This document shows positions 1 through 8,848 of a stretch of DNA of 64,000 bases, in pieces. Every line of letters starts with the position of its first letter. The stretch's first letter is position 1. Below the pieces are notes generated by a model, which worked only from the letters and a program-made list of their open reading frames with translations, was not told where the DNA came from and ran no database searches. The position numbers and the translations under genes were made by a program. This stretch comes from Apilactobacillus kunkeei (GTDB lineage Bacteria; Bacillota; Bacilli; Lactobacillales; Lactobacillaceae). The DNA lies in the NCBI RefSeq assembly GCF_001308195.1, contig NZ_JXDF01000031.1:27171-91170 (forward strand), read 5' to 3'.

Positions 1-1875
1 GGGCATTACTTCGTCAGTGGCACCCATCATGAAGACCACTTTACGGTTGTTCATTTGAACGATTCCACTTTCAGAAATGGCAACTTGGTCCAATGTGGAA
101 GGAATTTGTGAGTAGTTGGCACCTGAGAATCCACTTTGAAGAAGACTCAAAAAGTCGTCGGCAACAAATTCACGGTTCCCTAGAATTGAAACGTAGTCGT
201 CCAATAAATTACAGAATGTTTGCCATACCTGTTCTGGTTGCGCCGCATCCAATAGATTGTCCTTTAAGATGGAGTCGTTACGCCATTGCTTTAGTCTTCT
301 AACTACTCCCATGTCAACTAGGAATTGGAATAATGTGGCAGCAGCTTCTTGACCCGTCTTGGCGTTTCGCATCTTCTTGAAGAATGGTGGGAAATTATCA
401 CCAATAAAGTGTCTAATCACGTTAATCTTCCCAGAAATATTGCGCATTCTGTCAGCTTGAACACCAAAATCACTGTCTGACAGCCATGCGTATTGCCAGT
501 CTTCCTTTTGAGTCCAGCGAGAGCCTTCATAACCATTCTTTAGTACCAAGTTTTCGGTTAAGGCAACGTATTGACGGTAATCGTCACCTTCAATAAAGTT
601 ACCGTTGCCATCACCTGGGACCATTAATTCGGTCTTTAATAAACGCATGACGTCTTGGTATTGGTACTTACGAGAGCCGTTTTCTAGACTGAAAAGAGCA
701 TCGATTAATTCGACCAATGGATGGTCTTCCATTGATTTGGTAACGTCGTTAAACGCGGGAATGTCGAGTAGTTTAAATACTGGTTTGATTACGTTTTGGT
801 ACTTGTCCAAGTGACGAGTCAAGATTAAGAAATCGGAGTATTTGTAGCCACCATGAGCGACCATTTGGCGAATCTTCACCGCGATATTTTCCACTTCAGC
901 AAACGGACTGTCGGCACGGTAGACCTGAATGCTGTCAGGATTGCTTAGTGAACTCTTGTCGATATCGCCTAGTCCGGTGGATTGTGCCCAGTATGTATCT
1001 AGCTTGTGTAAATCATCAGACACGCGAAGATTCTTGGCCATCTTATCGACTAATACGGGAACGTTATTGGCACGGGCAATATTGTAAAAACGGTTGTACC
1101 ACTTGGCTGATTGGAAAAATAAGTTAGGACCTTGTGGTAGTTCGTCGGGGTACTTGCGATCCAAGTTCAAACCAATGGTAACCCCAGCAGAACGCTTGAT
1201 TAGTAGTTCGACTAGCTTGGCTTCTTGGGCGGTAAATTGGTTAAAGCCATTGAAGTAGAAATGACTGCGGGATAAGTCTAGTTCATCATTTTCGATAAAA
1301 CGACAGAAAAGGTTTAAAACGTCTGATTTATATAGGTAGATTCCTTGAGTTTGTTCCTCAAAAGCGCGGTAAATGATGATAAAATCATGCATTTTATCGC
1401 GTAATCCAGCGTTTAGTTTGTCATTGTTTTCAACGATTTTTTCAAGGTTGTCGGCAGAAATTTGGCCGGCTTGCATTTCACTGATTTGTTGAGCTAATTT
1501 TTGAATAAACCCAGGTTGGCCGGTTTCACCCCTAAAGACGGTCAATTCATCCTGGTGGTCGATTAAAATTTGGTAGATCAGCATGCTAATACCGGAGTCG
1601 CTTAGTCTTGTCTTTTGGTATTCTTGGTTATTCTTCATGTAATACCAGACAAGTCGGGTAATGGAGAAAGTCTGGAACTTACTTTCGGCATAGATTGGTT
1701 CGTTGTTGGTGTTTAAGTCCTTTAAAGCTTGCACTTCGGATTCGAACTTAATGTGGTTAGGCACTAGATAGAAAAATTCATCATCAGGGTGATTGTTGAT
1801 TGATTCTTTTAGTGAATCAACGATGACTTCTTCATGATCATAGCTGGCGGTTCCCAAAATAAATTGTAAAGACAT
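1..1875 (-). CDS. rexB: ATP-dependent helicase/nuclease subunit B, 3' part missing (RexB/AddB)
   Basis: The open frame runs without a stop from an ATG at 1875 to the window edge, giving the first 625 codons; family members are about twice that long, so the C-terminal half lies outside. The N-terminus (MSLQFILGTASYDHEE, then YLVPNHIKFESE) matches the inactivated-helicase start of RexB/AddB. With RexA/AddA the family forms the RecBCD-like complex that processes double-strand breaks for recombination. A purine-rich AAAGGGG sits upstream of the start. The C-terminal nuclease and iron-sulphur cysteines cannot be checked here. rexA is expected beyond the left edge. Confidence 0.85.
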   Translation of the reverse strand, partial: MSLQFILGTASYDHEEVIVDSLKESINNHPDDEFFYLVPNHIKFESEVQALKDLNTNNEPIYAESKFQTFSITRLVWYYMKNNQEYQKTRLSDSGISMLIYQILIDHQDELTVFRGETGQPGFIQKLAQQISEMQAGQISADNLEKIVENNDKLNAGLRDKMHDFIIIYRAFEEQTQGIYLYKSDVLNLFCRFIENDELDLSRSHFYFNGFNQFTAQEAKLVELLIKRSAGVTIGLNLDRKYPDELPQGPNLFFQSAKWYNRFYNIARANNVPVLVDKMAKNLRVSDDLHKLDTYWAQSTGLGDIDKSSLSNPDSIQVYRADSPFAEVENIAVKIRQMVAHGGYKYSDFLILTRHLDKYQNVIKPVFKLLDIPAFNDVTKSMEDHPLVELIDALFSLENGSRKYQYQDVMRLLKTELMVPGDGNGNFIEGDDYRQYVALTENLVLKNGYEGSRWTQKEDWQYAWLSDSDFGVQADRMRNISGKINVIRHFIGDNFPPFFKKMRNAKTGQEAAATLFQFLVDMGVVRRLKQWRNDSILKDNLLDAAQPEQVWQTFCNLLDDYVSILGNREFVADDFLSLLQSGFSGANYSQIPSTLDQVAISESGIVQMNNRKVVFMMGATDEVMP

Positions 1876-2147
1876 TTCATTACCCCTTTTTCATGAATTA
1901 ATAGTCTAATTATATAATACGTGAAAACATGTGTCAGACTTTTCAAACATTTAATTATTCTCCAAAAGATGATTAAGTCGGCGTTTATGCAAACGATAAT
2001 TTTTTAATTGAAAAAAGTTTGGATTTTTCGAGTCATAATCTTTGGTGCAGTTATTCGGTTGTGGTATATTAAATCGTACACAAAATATTAATACAAAACG
2101 TATGGATATTTTGGGCAATAAAAAACAATTAAGATGTAATATAGGAT

Positions 2148-2196
2148 CGATTTTTTATTTATTGGGATAAAGCTCTGACTTGGGTTTTAAAAATCG
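2148..2196 (+). promoter_or_regulatory. Leader hairpin upstream of Mn catalase
   Basis: The 358-base gap 1876-2233 between the divergent rexB and catalase genes has no gene. It is very AT-rich. An 8-base perfect inverted repeat, CGATTTTT at 2148-2155 and AAAAATCG at 2189-2196, encloses a 33-base loop just before the catalase ribosome binding site. TATATT- and TAATAT-like -10 sequences lie at about 2065-2145. I recognise no known riboswitch. It may be a regulatory leader or just a stem in AT-rich DNA. Confidence 0.3.
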
Positions 2197-2233
2197 TCTA
2201 CCGCCTTGAACATCTAAGGAAAGAGGTACTGTT

Positions 2234-3040
2234 ATGTTCAGACATACTCGTAAACTACAATACAACGCTAAGCCAGATCGTCCAGATCCAATTATGGCTC
2301 GTCGTCTACAAGAAGCCCTAGGTGGTCAATGGGGTGAAACTACTGGTATGATGTCATACCTATCACAAGGTTGGTCATCAACTGGTGACGAAAAGTACAA
2401 AGACTTACTATTAGACACTGGTACTGAAGAAATTGGTCACGTTGAAATGATCTCAACTATGATTGGTTACCTATTAGAAGGTGCACCAACTACTATGACT
2501 ACTGAAGAAATGAAGAATGACCCAGCTAAGGCTGCCCTACTTTCAGGTATGGACCCAGAACATGCATTAGTTCATGGTTTAAACGCTGGTCTAAATAACC
2601 CTAACGGTGCTGCATGGAACGCTGGTTACGTTACTTCATCAGGTAACCTAGTTGCTGACATGCGTTTCAACGTTGTTCGTGAATCACAAGCTCGTCTACA
2701 AGTTAGTCGTCTATACGACATGACTGATGACGAAGGTGTTCGTGACATGTTGAAATTCCTATTAGCTCGTGAAACTCAACATCAACTACAATTCATGAAG
2801 GCTCAAGAAGAACTAGAAGAAAAATATGGTGTTATCGTTCCTGGTAACATGCACGATATTGAACACAGCGAATACGCTCACGTTCTAATGAACTTCTCTG
2901 ATGGTGAAGGTTCACGCGAATTTGAAGGCCAAGTTGCTAAAGACGGTCAAAAGTTCACTTACCAAGAAAACCCAGAAGCTATGGGTGGTATCCCAGAAGT
3001 TAAACCAGCTGATCCTCGTTTACACAACGACCAAGGTTAA
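2234..3040 (+). CDS. Manganese catalase (non-haem)
   Basis: This 268-residue protein has the dimanganese catalase fold and disproportionates hydrogen peroxide without haem, in the cytoplasm. Metal ligands expected from the Lactobacillus plantarum enzyme are present: Glu35 (QWGETTG), Glu66 and His69 (TEEIGHVE), Glu150 (VVRES) and His183 (TQHQLQ), the last two offset by two residues. Length matches the family (about 266-270). The ribosome binding site AAAGAGG precedes the ATG. Codon use is strongly biased (CTA for Leu, GGT for Gly), as in highly expressed genes. It is a single-gene unit with its own terminator. Useful to bacteria that make peroxide and cannot synthesise haem. Confidence 0.93.
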   Translation: MFRHTRKLQYNAKPDRPDPIMARRLQEALGGQWGETTGMMSYLSQGWSSTGDEKYKDLLLDTGTEEIGHVEMISTMIGYLLEGAPTTMTTEEMKNDPAKAALLSGMDPEHALVHGLNAGLNNPNGAAWNAGYVTSSGNLVADMRFNVVRESQARLQVSRLYDMTDDEGVRDMLKFLLARETQHQLQFMKAQEELEEKYGVIVPGNMHDIEHSEYAHVLMNFSDGEGSREFEGQVAKDGQKFTYQENPEAMGGIPEVKPADPRLHNDQG

Positions 3041-3103
3041 TTTCTGCCCGCTACTCCTACAATTTTCGAAATACGACAATTAAAATTATTAATCCAAATG
3101 AAA

Positions 3104-3131
3104 AACTTCAACTTCGGTTGGAGTTTTTTTT
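3104..3131 (+). terminator. Terminator of the Mn catalase gene
   Basis: A 9-bp stem (AACTTCAAC with GTTGGAGTT, one G-U pair) closed by a UUCG tetraloop and followed by a run of T. Confidence 0.85.
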
Positions 3132-3144
3132 ATATTTTCTTAAC

Positions 3145-3173
3145 TTGTTATTTTTTCATAATAGAATTAGAAT
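3145..3173 (+). promoter_or_regulatory. Sigma-A type promoter for a small peptide gene
   Basis: TTGTTA at 3145-3150, a 17-base spacer, and TAGAAT at 3168-3173. Transcription would start near 3180, 25 bases before the GTG of the small frame at 3205 and about 12 bases before its ribosome binding site. Confidence 0.5.
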
Positions 3174-3204
3174 TAAATTAATAAAATTTATAGGAGTGTT
3201 TGTC

Positions 3205-3354
3205 GTGCAATTTATTTTTGCTTTACTTCATGGAATCGCCGAAATGATTTCTAATTCAATTGCTTTTCACTTAACCCTATTACATATCGAACCTTCAAAC
3301 ATCTTTTTGAAGCTTCCCCACATTATTCAATCAATTGTTAACTTTATTAGATAG
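3205..3354 (+). CDS. Possible 49-residue hydrophobic peptide
   Basis: Not a recognised family. A GTG at 3205 follows a good ribosome binding site (TAGGAG, 8-base spacing) and a plausible promoter at 3145-3173, and an intrinsic terminator follows the stop. Together these make a self-contained transcript of about 200 bases. The peptide (QFIFALLHGIAEMISNSI..., ending IIQSIVNFIR) is hydrophobic and amphipathic, with no charged N-terminal signal. The frame is open further upstream to 3118, but that part overlaps the catalase terminator and lacks a binding site. It could be a small membrane-active or toxin-like peptide, or the frame could be fortuitous on a small RNA. Confidence 0.4.
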   Translation: MQFIFALLHGIAEMISNSIAFHLTLLHIEPSNIFLKLPHIIQSIVNFIR

Positions 3355-3358
3355 ATCA

Positions 3359-3389
3359 AAAAGACACTCCTGTTTAGGAGTGTCTTTTG
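3359..3389. terminator. Bidirectional terminator
   Basis: AAGACACTCC and GGAGTGTCTT form a 10-bp stem with a TGTTTA loop, flanked by A and T runs. It serves the small plus-strand gene and the minus-strand gene ending at 3391. Confidence 0.85.
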
Positions 3390-3390
3390 T

Positions 3391-3741
3391 TTATTTGCTT
3401 AAATCATTATCATTAAAAATTTTGGTGATCTTAGTTCCGCTACTGTCGACTCTTCCGTCAACACCAATGGTTAAAGATTTGTTTCTATATGTAACAACGT
3501 AGTATAAAAGTTTTCCCGACCCTTGGTTATCAGTAAATTCCGGATGTTCTTTACGATGTTTTTGAATGAACTTAATAACTTCTGGTTCTTTACAAACCTT
3601 CTTCAAACTTTTATCGTTTTGAACGATACCGTAATATTCATTTTTCACACTGAAATCAGATTGCTTGTAAATGTTAAAGGCAAGAACTGCCACTACCAAG
3701 ATACCAATCGATGCCACAATTACGAGAACAACTTTTTTCAT
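3391..3741 (-). CDS. Hypothetical membrane-anchored protein
   Basis: A 116-residue protein of unknown family. Residues 5-23 (VLVIVASIGILVVAVLAFN) form one N-terminal transmembrane segment or uncleaved signal. The rest is a soluble domain rich in Lys and Tyr, probably on the outside, with a GKLLYYVVTYRNKSLTIGVDGRVD stretch that looks like beta-strands. A ribosome binding site AGAGAGG precedes the ATG. It is transcribed alone and ends at a shared terminator. No function can be assigned. Confidence 0.6.
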   Translation of the reverse strand: MKKVVLVIVASIGILVVAVLAFNIYKQSDFSVKNEYYGIVQNDKSLKKVCKEPEVIKFIQKHRKEHPEFTDNQGSGKLLYYVVTYRNKSLTIGVDGRVDSSGTKITKIFNDNDLSK

Positions 3742-3901
3742 CTTACATAACCTCTCTCTAATCCAAAATTAATGTTAGCCTTAAGCATATCACTTTAGAA
3801 CATCAACGTAAATAACACAAGCATGGAGTGTCTTCTGTTTAATATCTAATTTATTATGGTAATATTAGTCACAATAAAAACATAAATTAGGAGGAATGCC
3901 C

Positions 3902-5095
3902 ATGCCATCAAATAGTGAAGCTGAACAGTTAAAGAAAATCATGAATGATACTTTAGACATATCAAAATACATATTAGCCAGCAAAGACGATGACGAAATC
4001 CTTACCCATATTGCAAATTTAATAAATTGTGACGCATATATTATGGATGTTTTCGGTCGCCTTCGTTCGTATAGTGACAACGCAAAGATGGATGCATTCC
4101 TCTTCGAATCTGTAATTCATGATTTAAAACTCATCGAACTAACCGAACCGGTAACCTTTTTAGACAAATACAGTATCTATCCACTAAAGACGATGGATAA
4201 GTTTACCCGCAGATTTGTGGTATTTTCCATGAAAATGCCTAAAGATTTAAGTACTCAATTATTGATTGAAAACATGGTCAACCTACTAAGTCTAGAAAAC
4301 ATGCAGGTCAGCATTAATTTAAATCAAGTGAGACAACGTCGCAACGAATTATTCAACAGTATTCTGACACAAAATTTACCTGAAAATGCTTTCGAAGATA
4401 CTTTGAAACTAAACGGCCTAGACTCCAATTCAATGTATAAGGCGTTTGAAATCGACGAAATCAATTCTGTTGATACCGGACACCATCAGGAAGATATGCA
4501 CCGAGTTAATGACTATATCTACTGGTACTTCGAAAAACTACAAATCCCAATCATATTGATTTCATGGCATTTCAAACCATTCATTTTGGTCAAAACTAAG
4601 AAAAATTTGTTGCCGCTATTAAACGAACTAAGTAAGTTCATCCACGAAAACTTTGTGGAATCAAAGGCGCAAATCGGATACACCGACGATGCCAAGCCAC
4701 TGATTCAATTCAAGAAGTTACTCCGCGAAGCTGATGAAGCATTAGACGTCGCTAAACGTGAAAACATATTGAAACCAAATAAATTCATCCCTCAACAGGT
4801 TGAAGATATCTTGAGCCTAGTACCAAAGAAAGAAGCCGACATGTTTGTCGATGCCATCCTCGGTCCTGTTTTAAACTTAAAGGAAGACGAAAAAGATGAA
4901 CTAATCGAATTGCTTTCCTATTATTATGCAGACAATCAATCGATTTCAATGGCTGCCAACGATCTATTCATTCACAGAAACACCGCCGTTTACCGATTAA
5001 AGAAGCTAGAAAAACTACTTAACATGAGCCTAAACGATGTTTCAGATAGTGAACAACTCAGAATGGCTACCAAATTATACTTAATTCACCATTAA
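3902..5095 (+). CDS. PucR/CdaR-type transcriptional regulator
   Basis: A 397-residue regulator. The last ~60 residues (SISMAANDLFIHRNTAVYRLKKLEKLL) are the PucR C-terminal helix-turn-helix, in which the HRNTVxYRLxKIE motif is diagnostic. The middle (RRNELFNSIL) resembles the GGDEF-like linker of CdaR/PucR proteins and the N-terminus a GAF-like sensor. I use the ATG at 3902 because the ATG at 3896 is only one base from the AGGAGG ribosome binding site (3889-3894). Family members usually activate nearby catabolic genes in response to a small molecule. No such gene is adjacent, so the target is unknown. It is followed after 17 bases by a hypothetical gene, probably in one operon. Confidence 0.8.
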   Translation: MPSNSEAEQLKKIMNDTLDISKYILASKDDDEILTHIANLINCDAYIMDVFGRLRSYSDNAKMDAFLFESVIHDLKLIELTEPVTFLDKYSIYPLKTMDKFTRRFVVFSMKMPKDLSTQLLIENMVNLLSLENMQVSINLNQVRQRRNELFNSILTQNLPENAFEDTLKLNGLDSNSMYKAFEIDEINSVDTGHHQEDMHRVNDYIYWYFEKLQIPIILISWHFKPFILVKTKKNLLPLLNELSKFIHENFVESKAQIGYTDDAKPLIQFKKLLREADEALDVAKRENILKPNKFIPQQVEDILSLVPKKEADMFVDAILGPVLNLKEDEKDELIELLSYYYADNQSISMAANDLFIHRNTAVYRLKKLEKLLNMSLNDVSDSEQLRMATKLYLIHH

Positions 5096-5112
5096 TAAAG
5101 GAGCTAATTTAT

Positions 5113-5694
5113 TTGATTGATAGCAATATAAAGAAACATATTGATAATAATGATCTTTTGGAAATATACTCAAAATCTAGAGATAACTTCGAGTTTGAAG
5201 ATTTTATTCTGGGAATTATTGTGTCAGAAAAAGATAATTATCTATTGGTTGAAACTATAGATGATTCCGGACTTTTAGATTCATATACATTATTACTAAA
5301 AAGCGATATTTCTAAAATATCTTCAGACACCAACTATACAAACGTATTTACCCATTACGTCAATAGTAATAAAAAGAATAATATATACGATCCTTTTAAG
5401 CTGAAAAAGGAAATGAGTAGTATGTGTAATAAAAAACTGGATGATATTATCCAAGCTTTCTTGAGTAACAGAAAAGTTATATCACTTTGTACAAGTGTTG
5501 ATGAAAACTTCCATAAAGGAAACATAATCGCATATGACAACAATCACATCGTTTTAGATGAAGAAAGGTATCAACAAACTTTTGAAAGTGAAATAACAGA
5601 GAAAAATAATTTAATAAAATTAGATACTATAACTGCTTTTGACTTAGTCAGTAAGGAAAATAAACTATACGAAGAATATTTAAATAACCACTAA
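5113..5694 (+). CDS. Hypothetical protein with two similar beta-rich halves
   Basis: A 193-residue protein starting at TTG (5113) with AGGAG nine bases upstream. I recognise no named family. Two segments share one pattern: residues ~32-80 (FILGIIVSEKDNYLLVETIDDSG, then DISKISSDTNY) and ~138-185 (FHKGNIIAYDNNHIVLDEERYQ, then DTITAFDLVS). Each has a G-x-I-I strand, a D-N-x-hydrophobic strand and a later D-I-x-x-hydrophobic strand, as in small Sm-like or SH3-like barrels. It lies 17 bases behind the PucR regulator, so probably cotranscribed. Function unknown. Confidence 0.6.
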   Translation: MIDSNIKKHIDNNDLLEIYSKSRDNFEFEDFILGIIVSEKDNYLLVETIDDSGLLDSYTLLLKSDISKISSDTNYTNVFTHYVNSNKKNNIYDPFKLKKEMSSMCNKKLDDIIQAFLSNRKVISLCTSVDENFHKGNIIAYDNNHIVLDEERYQQTFESEITEKNNLIKLDTITAFDLVSKENKLYEEYLNNH

Positions 5695-5695
5695 A

Positions 5696-5728
5696 AAAGA
5701 GCTAACCAAAATGGTTAACTCTTTTTTA
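5696..5728. terminator. Bidirectional terminator
   Basis: GAGCTAACC and GGTTAACTC pair around AAAAT, flanked by A and T runs, between convergent genes ending at 5694 and 5730. Confidence 0.8.
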
Positions 5729-5729
5729 T

Positions 5730-7115
5730 TTAGGCGTATGCTTTTGAGCTTCTTTCCTTTAGATATAGAGCTCCGCAGAAAACGATTGACCAGATAATTG
5801 CACCAATTGCTCCAACGACGTCACCTGGGATAAAGAATAGACTCGCGAAGATGACGAAGAAGAATAGGATTGTTAAAGGACTGGTAATTGCGTATCCAGG
5901 CATCTTGAAACCATCGCTTAAAAAGTCGTTTGATGCGCGGTACTTTCTGTGAGCAACCATTGTTAGTAGGTAAACAATGATGTACATGTCACTTGATGAT
6001 CCAGCCACGATTGTAAATACAGAACTCACGCTGTTACTTACACTCATGATTGGAGTAATGAAGATTAGAGCAGCCGAGATTAGAATTGCAGCACTTGGGA
6101 TTCCGTTTTTAGAAACCTTACCGAAGTGTCTGTTCATGAACCCTTCCTTACGTCCTTCAGTAGCTAGTTGGTAAAAATGACGTCCAGCAGAAAAAATAAT
6201 ACTGTTTAGCGAAGATGAAGCTGATGTTAATACAACGAAGTTAATAATAGCAGCGGCTGCAGGTAGTCCAGCAAGTGAAAATACTTGAACGAAGGGACTC
6301 TTATCTGGAGTAATTGAGGTCCATGGAATAACGGCCATGATAACGGCTAGCGCTCCAATGTAGAAGATCATAATTCTCCATAGAGTTTCGTTAACAGCCT
6401 TCTTCACAACTTTGTGTGGGTTCTTTGATTCACCTAGGGTGATACTTACGAATTCAATCCCTTGGAATGCGAAGAATACCATTGGGAAAGCAGAAATGAA
6501 GTTAAATGATCCATGTGGGAATAAAGTAAAATGATTAGTAATATTGCTAATTGATGCATGTCCCAAAGGTGTTGATGTGTGTGAAAATACCATGATAATT
6601 CCAGTTACAATCAATGCGACAATTGCCACAATTTTGATCATTGCAAACCAGAATTCAGCTTCACCAAATAGTTTTGCAGCAATTAAGTTAATTGCTGTTA
6701 GGACAACCAAGAAGGCAACTTCGACAATCCACGATGGAACATTTGGGAACCAGAAGGCAAAGTATGTAGCAATGGCAGTTAGTTCAGCCATGCTGGCAAA
6801 CAAAAGTCCTAACCAGTAACTCCAACCAGTGAAGTATCCAGCAGTTGTTCCAAGGTATTTAGAGATAAATGATACGAAAGTGTGTTGGGAAGGATCGGCG
6901 TAAAACATTTCTCCAATTGCTCTCATCATTAGAAAGAAGAAACATCCTAATACTAGGTACACTATCATTACTGACGGTCCCGTCTTTGAAATGGTACTGC
7001 CAGATCCAAGGAATAACCCGGTTCCGATGGTTCCACCAATCGCAATCATCTGAACGTGACGGTTGCTTAGTGAACGAAGTGTACCATCCGCATTTTTTGT
7101 GATTTTTTCTTGCAT
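5730..7115 (-). CDS. Amino-acid permease, APC superfamily (AAT family)
   Basis: A 461-residue protein with about 12 transmembrane segments. The N-terminal motif NRHVQMIAIGGTIGTGLFLGSG is the signature of the amino acid transporter (AAT) family, and GESKNPHKVVKKAV lies in the conserved cytoplasmic loop. It imports an amino acid by proton symport; overall likeness is to the D-serine/D-alanine/glycine permease CycA subgroup, but substrate cannot be read from sequence. A near-identical-length paralogue lies 154 bases upstream, so this looks like a tandem duplication. The ribosome binding site is AAAGGGGGA. Confidence 0.85.
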   Translation of the reverse strand: MQEKITKNADGTLRSLSNRHVQMIAIGGTIGTGLFLGSGSTISKTGPSVMIVYLVLGCFFFLMMRAIGEMFYADPSQHTFVSFISKYLGTTAGYFTGWSYWLGLLFASMAELTAIATYFAFWFPNVPSWIVEVAFLVVLTAINLIAAKLFGEAEFWFAMIKIVAIVALIVTGIIMVFSHTSTPLGHASISNITNHFTLFPHGSFNFISAFPMVFFAFQGIEFVSITLGESKNPHKVVKKAVNETLWRIMIFYIGALAVIMAVIPWTSITPDKSPFVQVFSLAGLPAAAAIINFVVLTSASSSLNSIIFSAGRHFYQLATEGRKEGFMNRHFGKVSKNGIPSAAILISAALIFITPIMSVSNSVSSVFTIVAGSSSDMYIIVYLLTMVAHRKYRASNDFLSDGFKMPGYAITSPLTILFFFVIFASLFFIPGDVVGAIGAIIWSIVFCGALYLKERSSKAYA

Positions 7116-7269
7116 AAAGATTCCCCCTTTTAAGCTTATTGATTTATTCGTTGATCAACTTAACTTTGATTGTTGAAAATATTATCATCATTTTTCTAGA
7201 TGACAATAGCTCTAAAGGAGTTTTGGCAAATGTCACAATGCGGTTGTAATATCATACAAAAGCGCTCAA

Positions 7270-8655
7270 TTATGCATTAGAACGGGAAATAAGGCGTTTT
7301 ATACCGATACCTGCATAGAATGCAACTGTCCAAATTACTGCACTAATTGCTCCGACTTCATCCCCTGGAATGAAGAACAAACTAACGAAAATGAATACAA
7401 AAAATAAAATTGTTAGTGGGCTTGTAAATTGGTAAGCAGGCATCTTAAATCCATGATCCAAGAAGTCGGCTGACTTTCTGTATTTACGATGCGCAAACAT
7501 GGTAAATAGATAAACGATAATACACATATCACTGGTTGCACCGGCAACTAAAGTGAACATGAATGAAACACTATGAGTAACCGTTAGGATTGGGTTAATC
7601 AAGATTAAAGCTGCGGTCAAACCAATACTGGCGATTGGAATCCCGTTTTTAGAAACGTGAGTTAGGTTTTTATGAATGAATCCATCGGTATGAGTATCCT
7701 TAGCTAGTTGGTACAAATGACGACCTGCTGAGAAGATGATACTGTTCAATGAAGAAGCAGCTGATGTTAATACCACGAAGTTAATTACAGCCGCTGCTGC
7801 TGGCAATCCTGCAATTGAGAAAACTTGAACGAATGGACTGTTAGTAGGAGATAGTTTTGTCCATGGAATTACCACCATGATTACTGATAATGCCCCAATG
7901 TAGAAAATCAAAATTCTCCATAGGGTTTCATTAACAGCCTTCTTAACGACTGTCTTTGGATCTTTGGATTCACCAAGCGTGATGCTGACGAATTCGATTC
8001 CTTGGAAGGCGAAAAATACCATTGGGAATGCGGCAAAGAAATTAAAGAACCCATGAGGAAACATTGTAAAATGATCAAAAATATTCCCAAATGAAGCGTG
8101 TCCTACCGGTGTCGAGGCGTGGAAGAACGCCATGAAAATACCGGTAACAATCAATGCAACAATGGCAATCACCTTAATCATCGCAAACCAGAATTCTGCT
8201 TCACCAAAGACCTTAACGGCAATGATATTCAATGTCGCTAAGACGGCTAAAAAGACGACTTCGATTAGCCATGCCGGAATGTGTGGAAACCAAAAGTTCA
8301 CATATGTAGCGATTGCTGATAATTCGGCCATGCTGGCAAATAGCAAACCAATCCAGTAACTCCATCCGGTGAAGTACCCAGCAGTATGACCTAAATACTT
8401 AGTAATAAATGCAACGAAAGTATGCTGACTTGGATCAGAGTAAAACATTTCTCCGATTCCTCTCATCATCAAAAAGAATAAACAGCCAGTTACTAAATAG
8501 ACCAATAATACTGATGGTCCAGTCTTTGAAATAGTACTACCTGAACCTAAAAACAACCCTGTCCCGATGGTCCCGCCAATCGCAATCATTTGGACATGGC
8601 GATTACTTAGCGAACGAATTGTTCCATCAGCGTTTTTCTTGTTTTTATCATGCAT
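7270..8655 (-). CDS. Amino-acid permease, APC superfamily, paralogue of the downstream gene
   Basis: The frame is open from 8688, but the ATG at 8655 has a GGAGG seven bases upstream and gives exactly 461 residues, the same as the neighbouring paralogue at 5730-7115. The two share most of their sequence, including NRHVQMIAIGGTIGTGLFLGSG, GESK(D/N)P and the serine-rich SLNSIIFSAGRH stretch. Divergence is greatest in the C-terminal third, so substrate ranges may differ. Probably a CycA-like small amino-acid/proton symporter. The 154-base gap to the next gene has no clear terminator, so readthrough is possible. Confidence 0.85.
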   Translation of the reverse strand: MHDKNKKNADGTIRSLSNRHVQMIAIGGTIGTGLFLGSGSTISKTGPSVLLVYLVTGCLFFLMMRGIGEMFYSDPSQHTFVAFITKYLGHTAGYFTGWSYWIGLLFASMAELSAIATYVNFWFPHIPAWLIEVVFLAVLATLNIIAVKVFGEAEFWFAMIKVIAIVALIVTGIFMAFFHASTPVGHASFGNIFDHFTMFPHGFFNFFAAFPMVFFAFQGIEFVSITLGESKDPKTVVKKAVNETLWRILIFYIGALSVIMVVIPWTKLSPTNSPFVQVFSIAGLPAAAAVINFVVLTSAASSLNSIIFSAGRHLYQLAKDTHTDGFIHKNLTHVSKNGIPIASIGLTAALILINPILTVTHSVSFMFTLVAGATSDMCIIVYLFTMFAHRKYRKSADFLDHGFKMPAYQFTSPLTILFFVFIFVSLFFIPGDEVGAISAVIWTVAFYAGIGIKRLISRSNA

Positions 8656-8798
8656 AGAAATGCCTCCATTCGGCTTTCCCATTTTCATAATTTATACTTA
8701 TCCCACTTAATTGTTGATAATACTAGCATTTATCGCCCTTTTAATAAGCAAATCTGGATGAATTTGTAACATTATACATACGACTTGTAGAATCATAC

Positions 8799-8828
8799 AA
8801 AAAAGCCACACCATTTATTGGTGTGGCT
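8799..8828 (-). terminator. Terminator of the 9.8-8.8 kb operon
   Basis: On the minus strand GCCACACC and GGTGTGGC pair around AATAAAT and are followed by six T. Confidence 0.85.
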
Positions 8829-8829
8829 T

Positions 8830-8845
8830 CGTTTCATGTGAAACA
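8830..8845. other. parS-like site (1)
   Basis: CGTTTCATGTGAAACA matches the Firmicutes ParB site TGTTTCACGTGAAACA at 14 of 16 positions and keeps the GTTTCA-x2-TGAAAC arms. It lies just after an operon. Two better copies occur at 49888 and 59697. Confidence 0.5.
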
Positions 8846-8848
8846 TTT

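Noticed and set aside
3118..3204. N-terminal extension of the small peptide frame to 78 residues
   Set aside because: It starts inside the catalase terminator and has no ribosome binding site; GTG 3205 is better supported.
5730..8655. Tandem permeases as one broken gene
   Set aside because: Both are complete 461-residue proteins with their own starts and binding sites.
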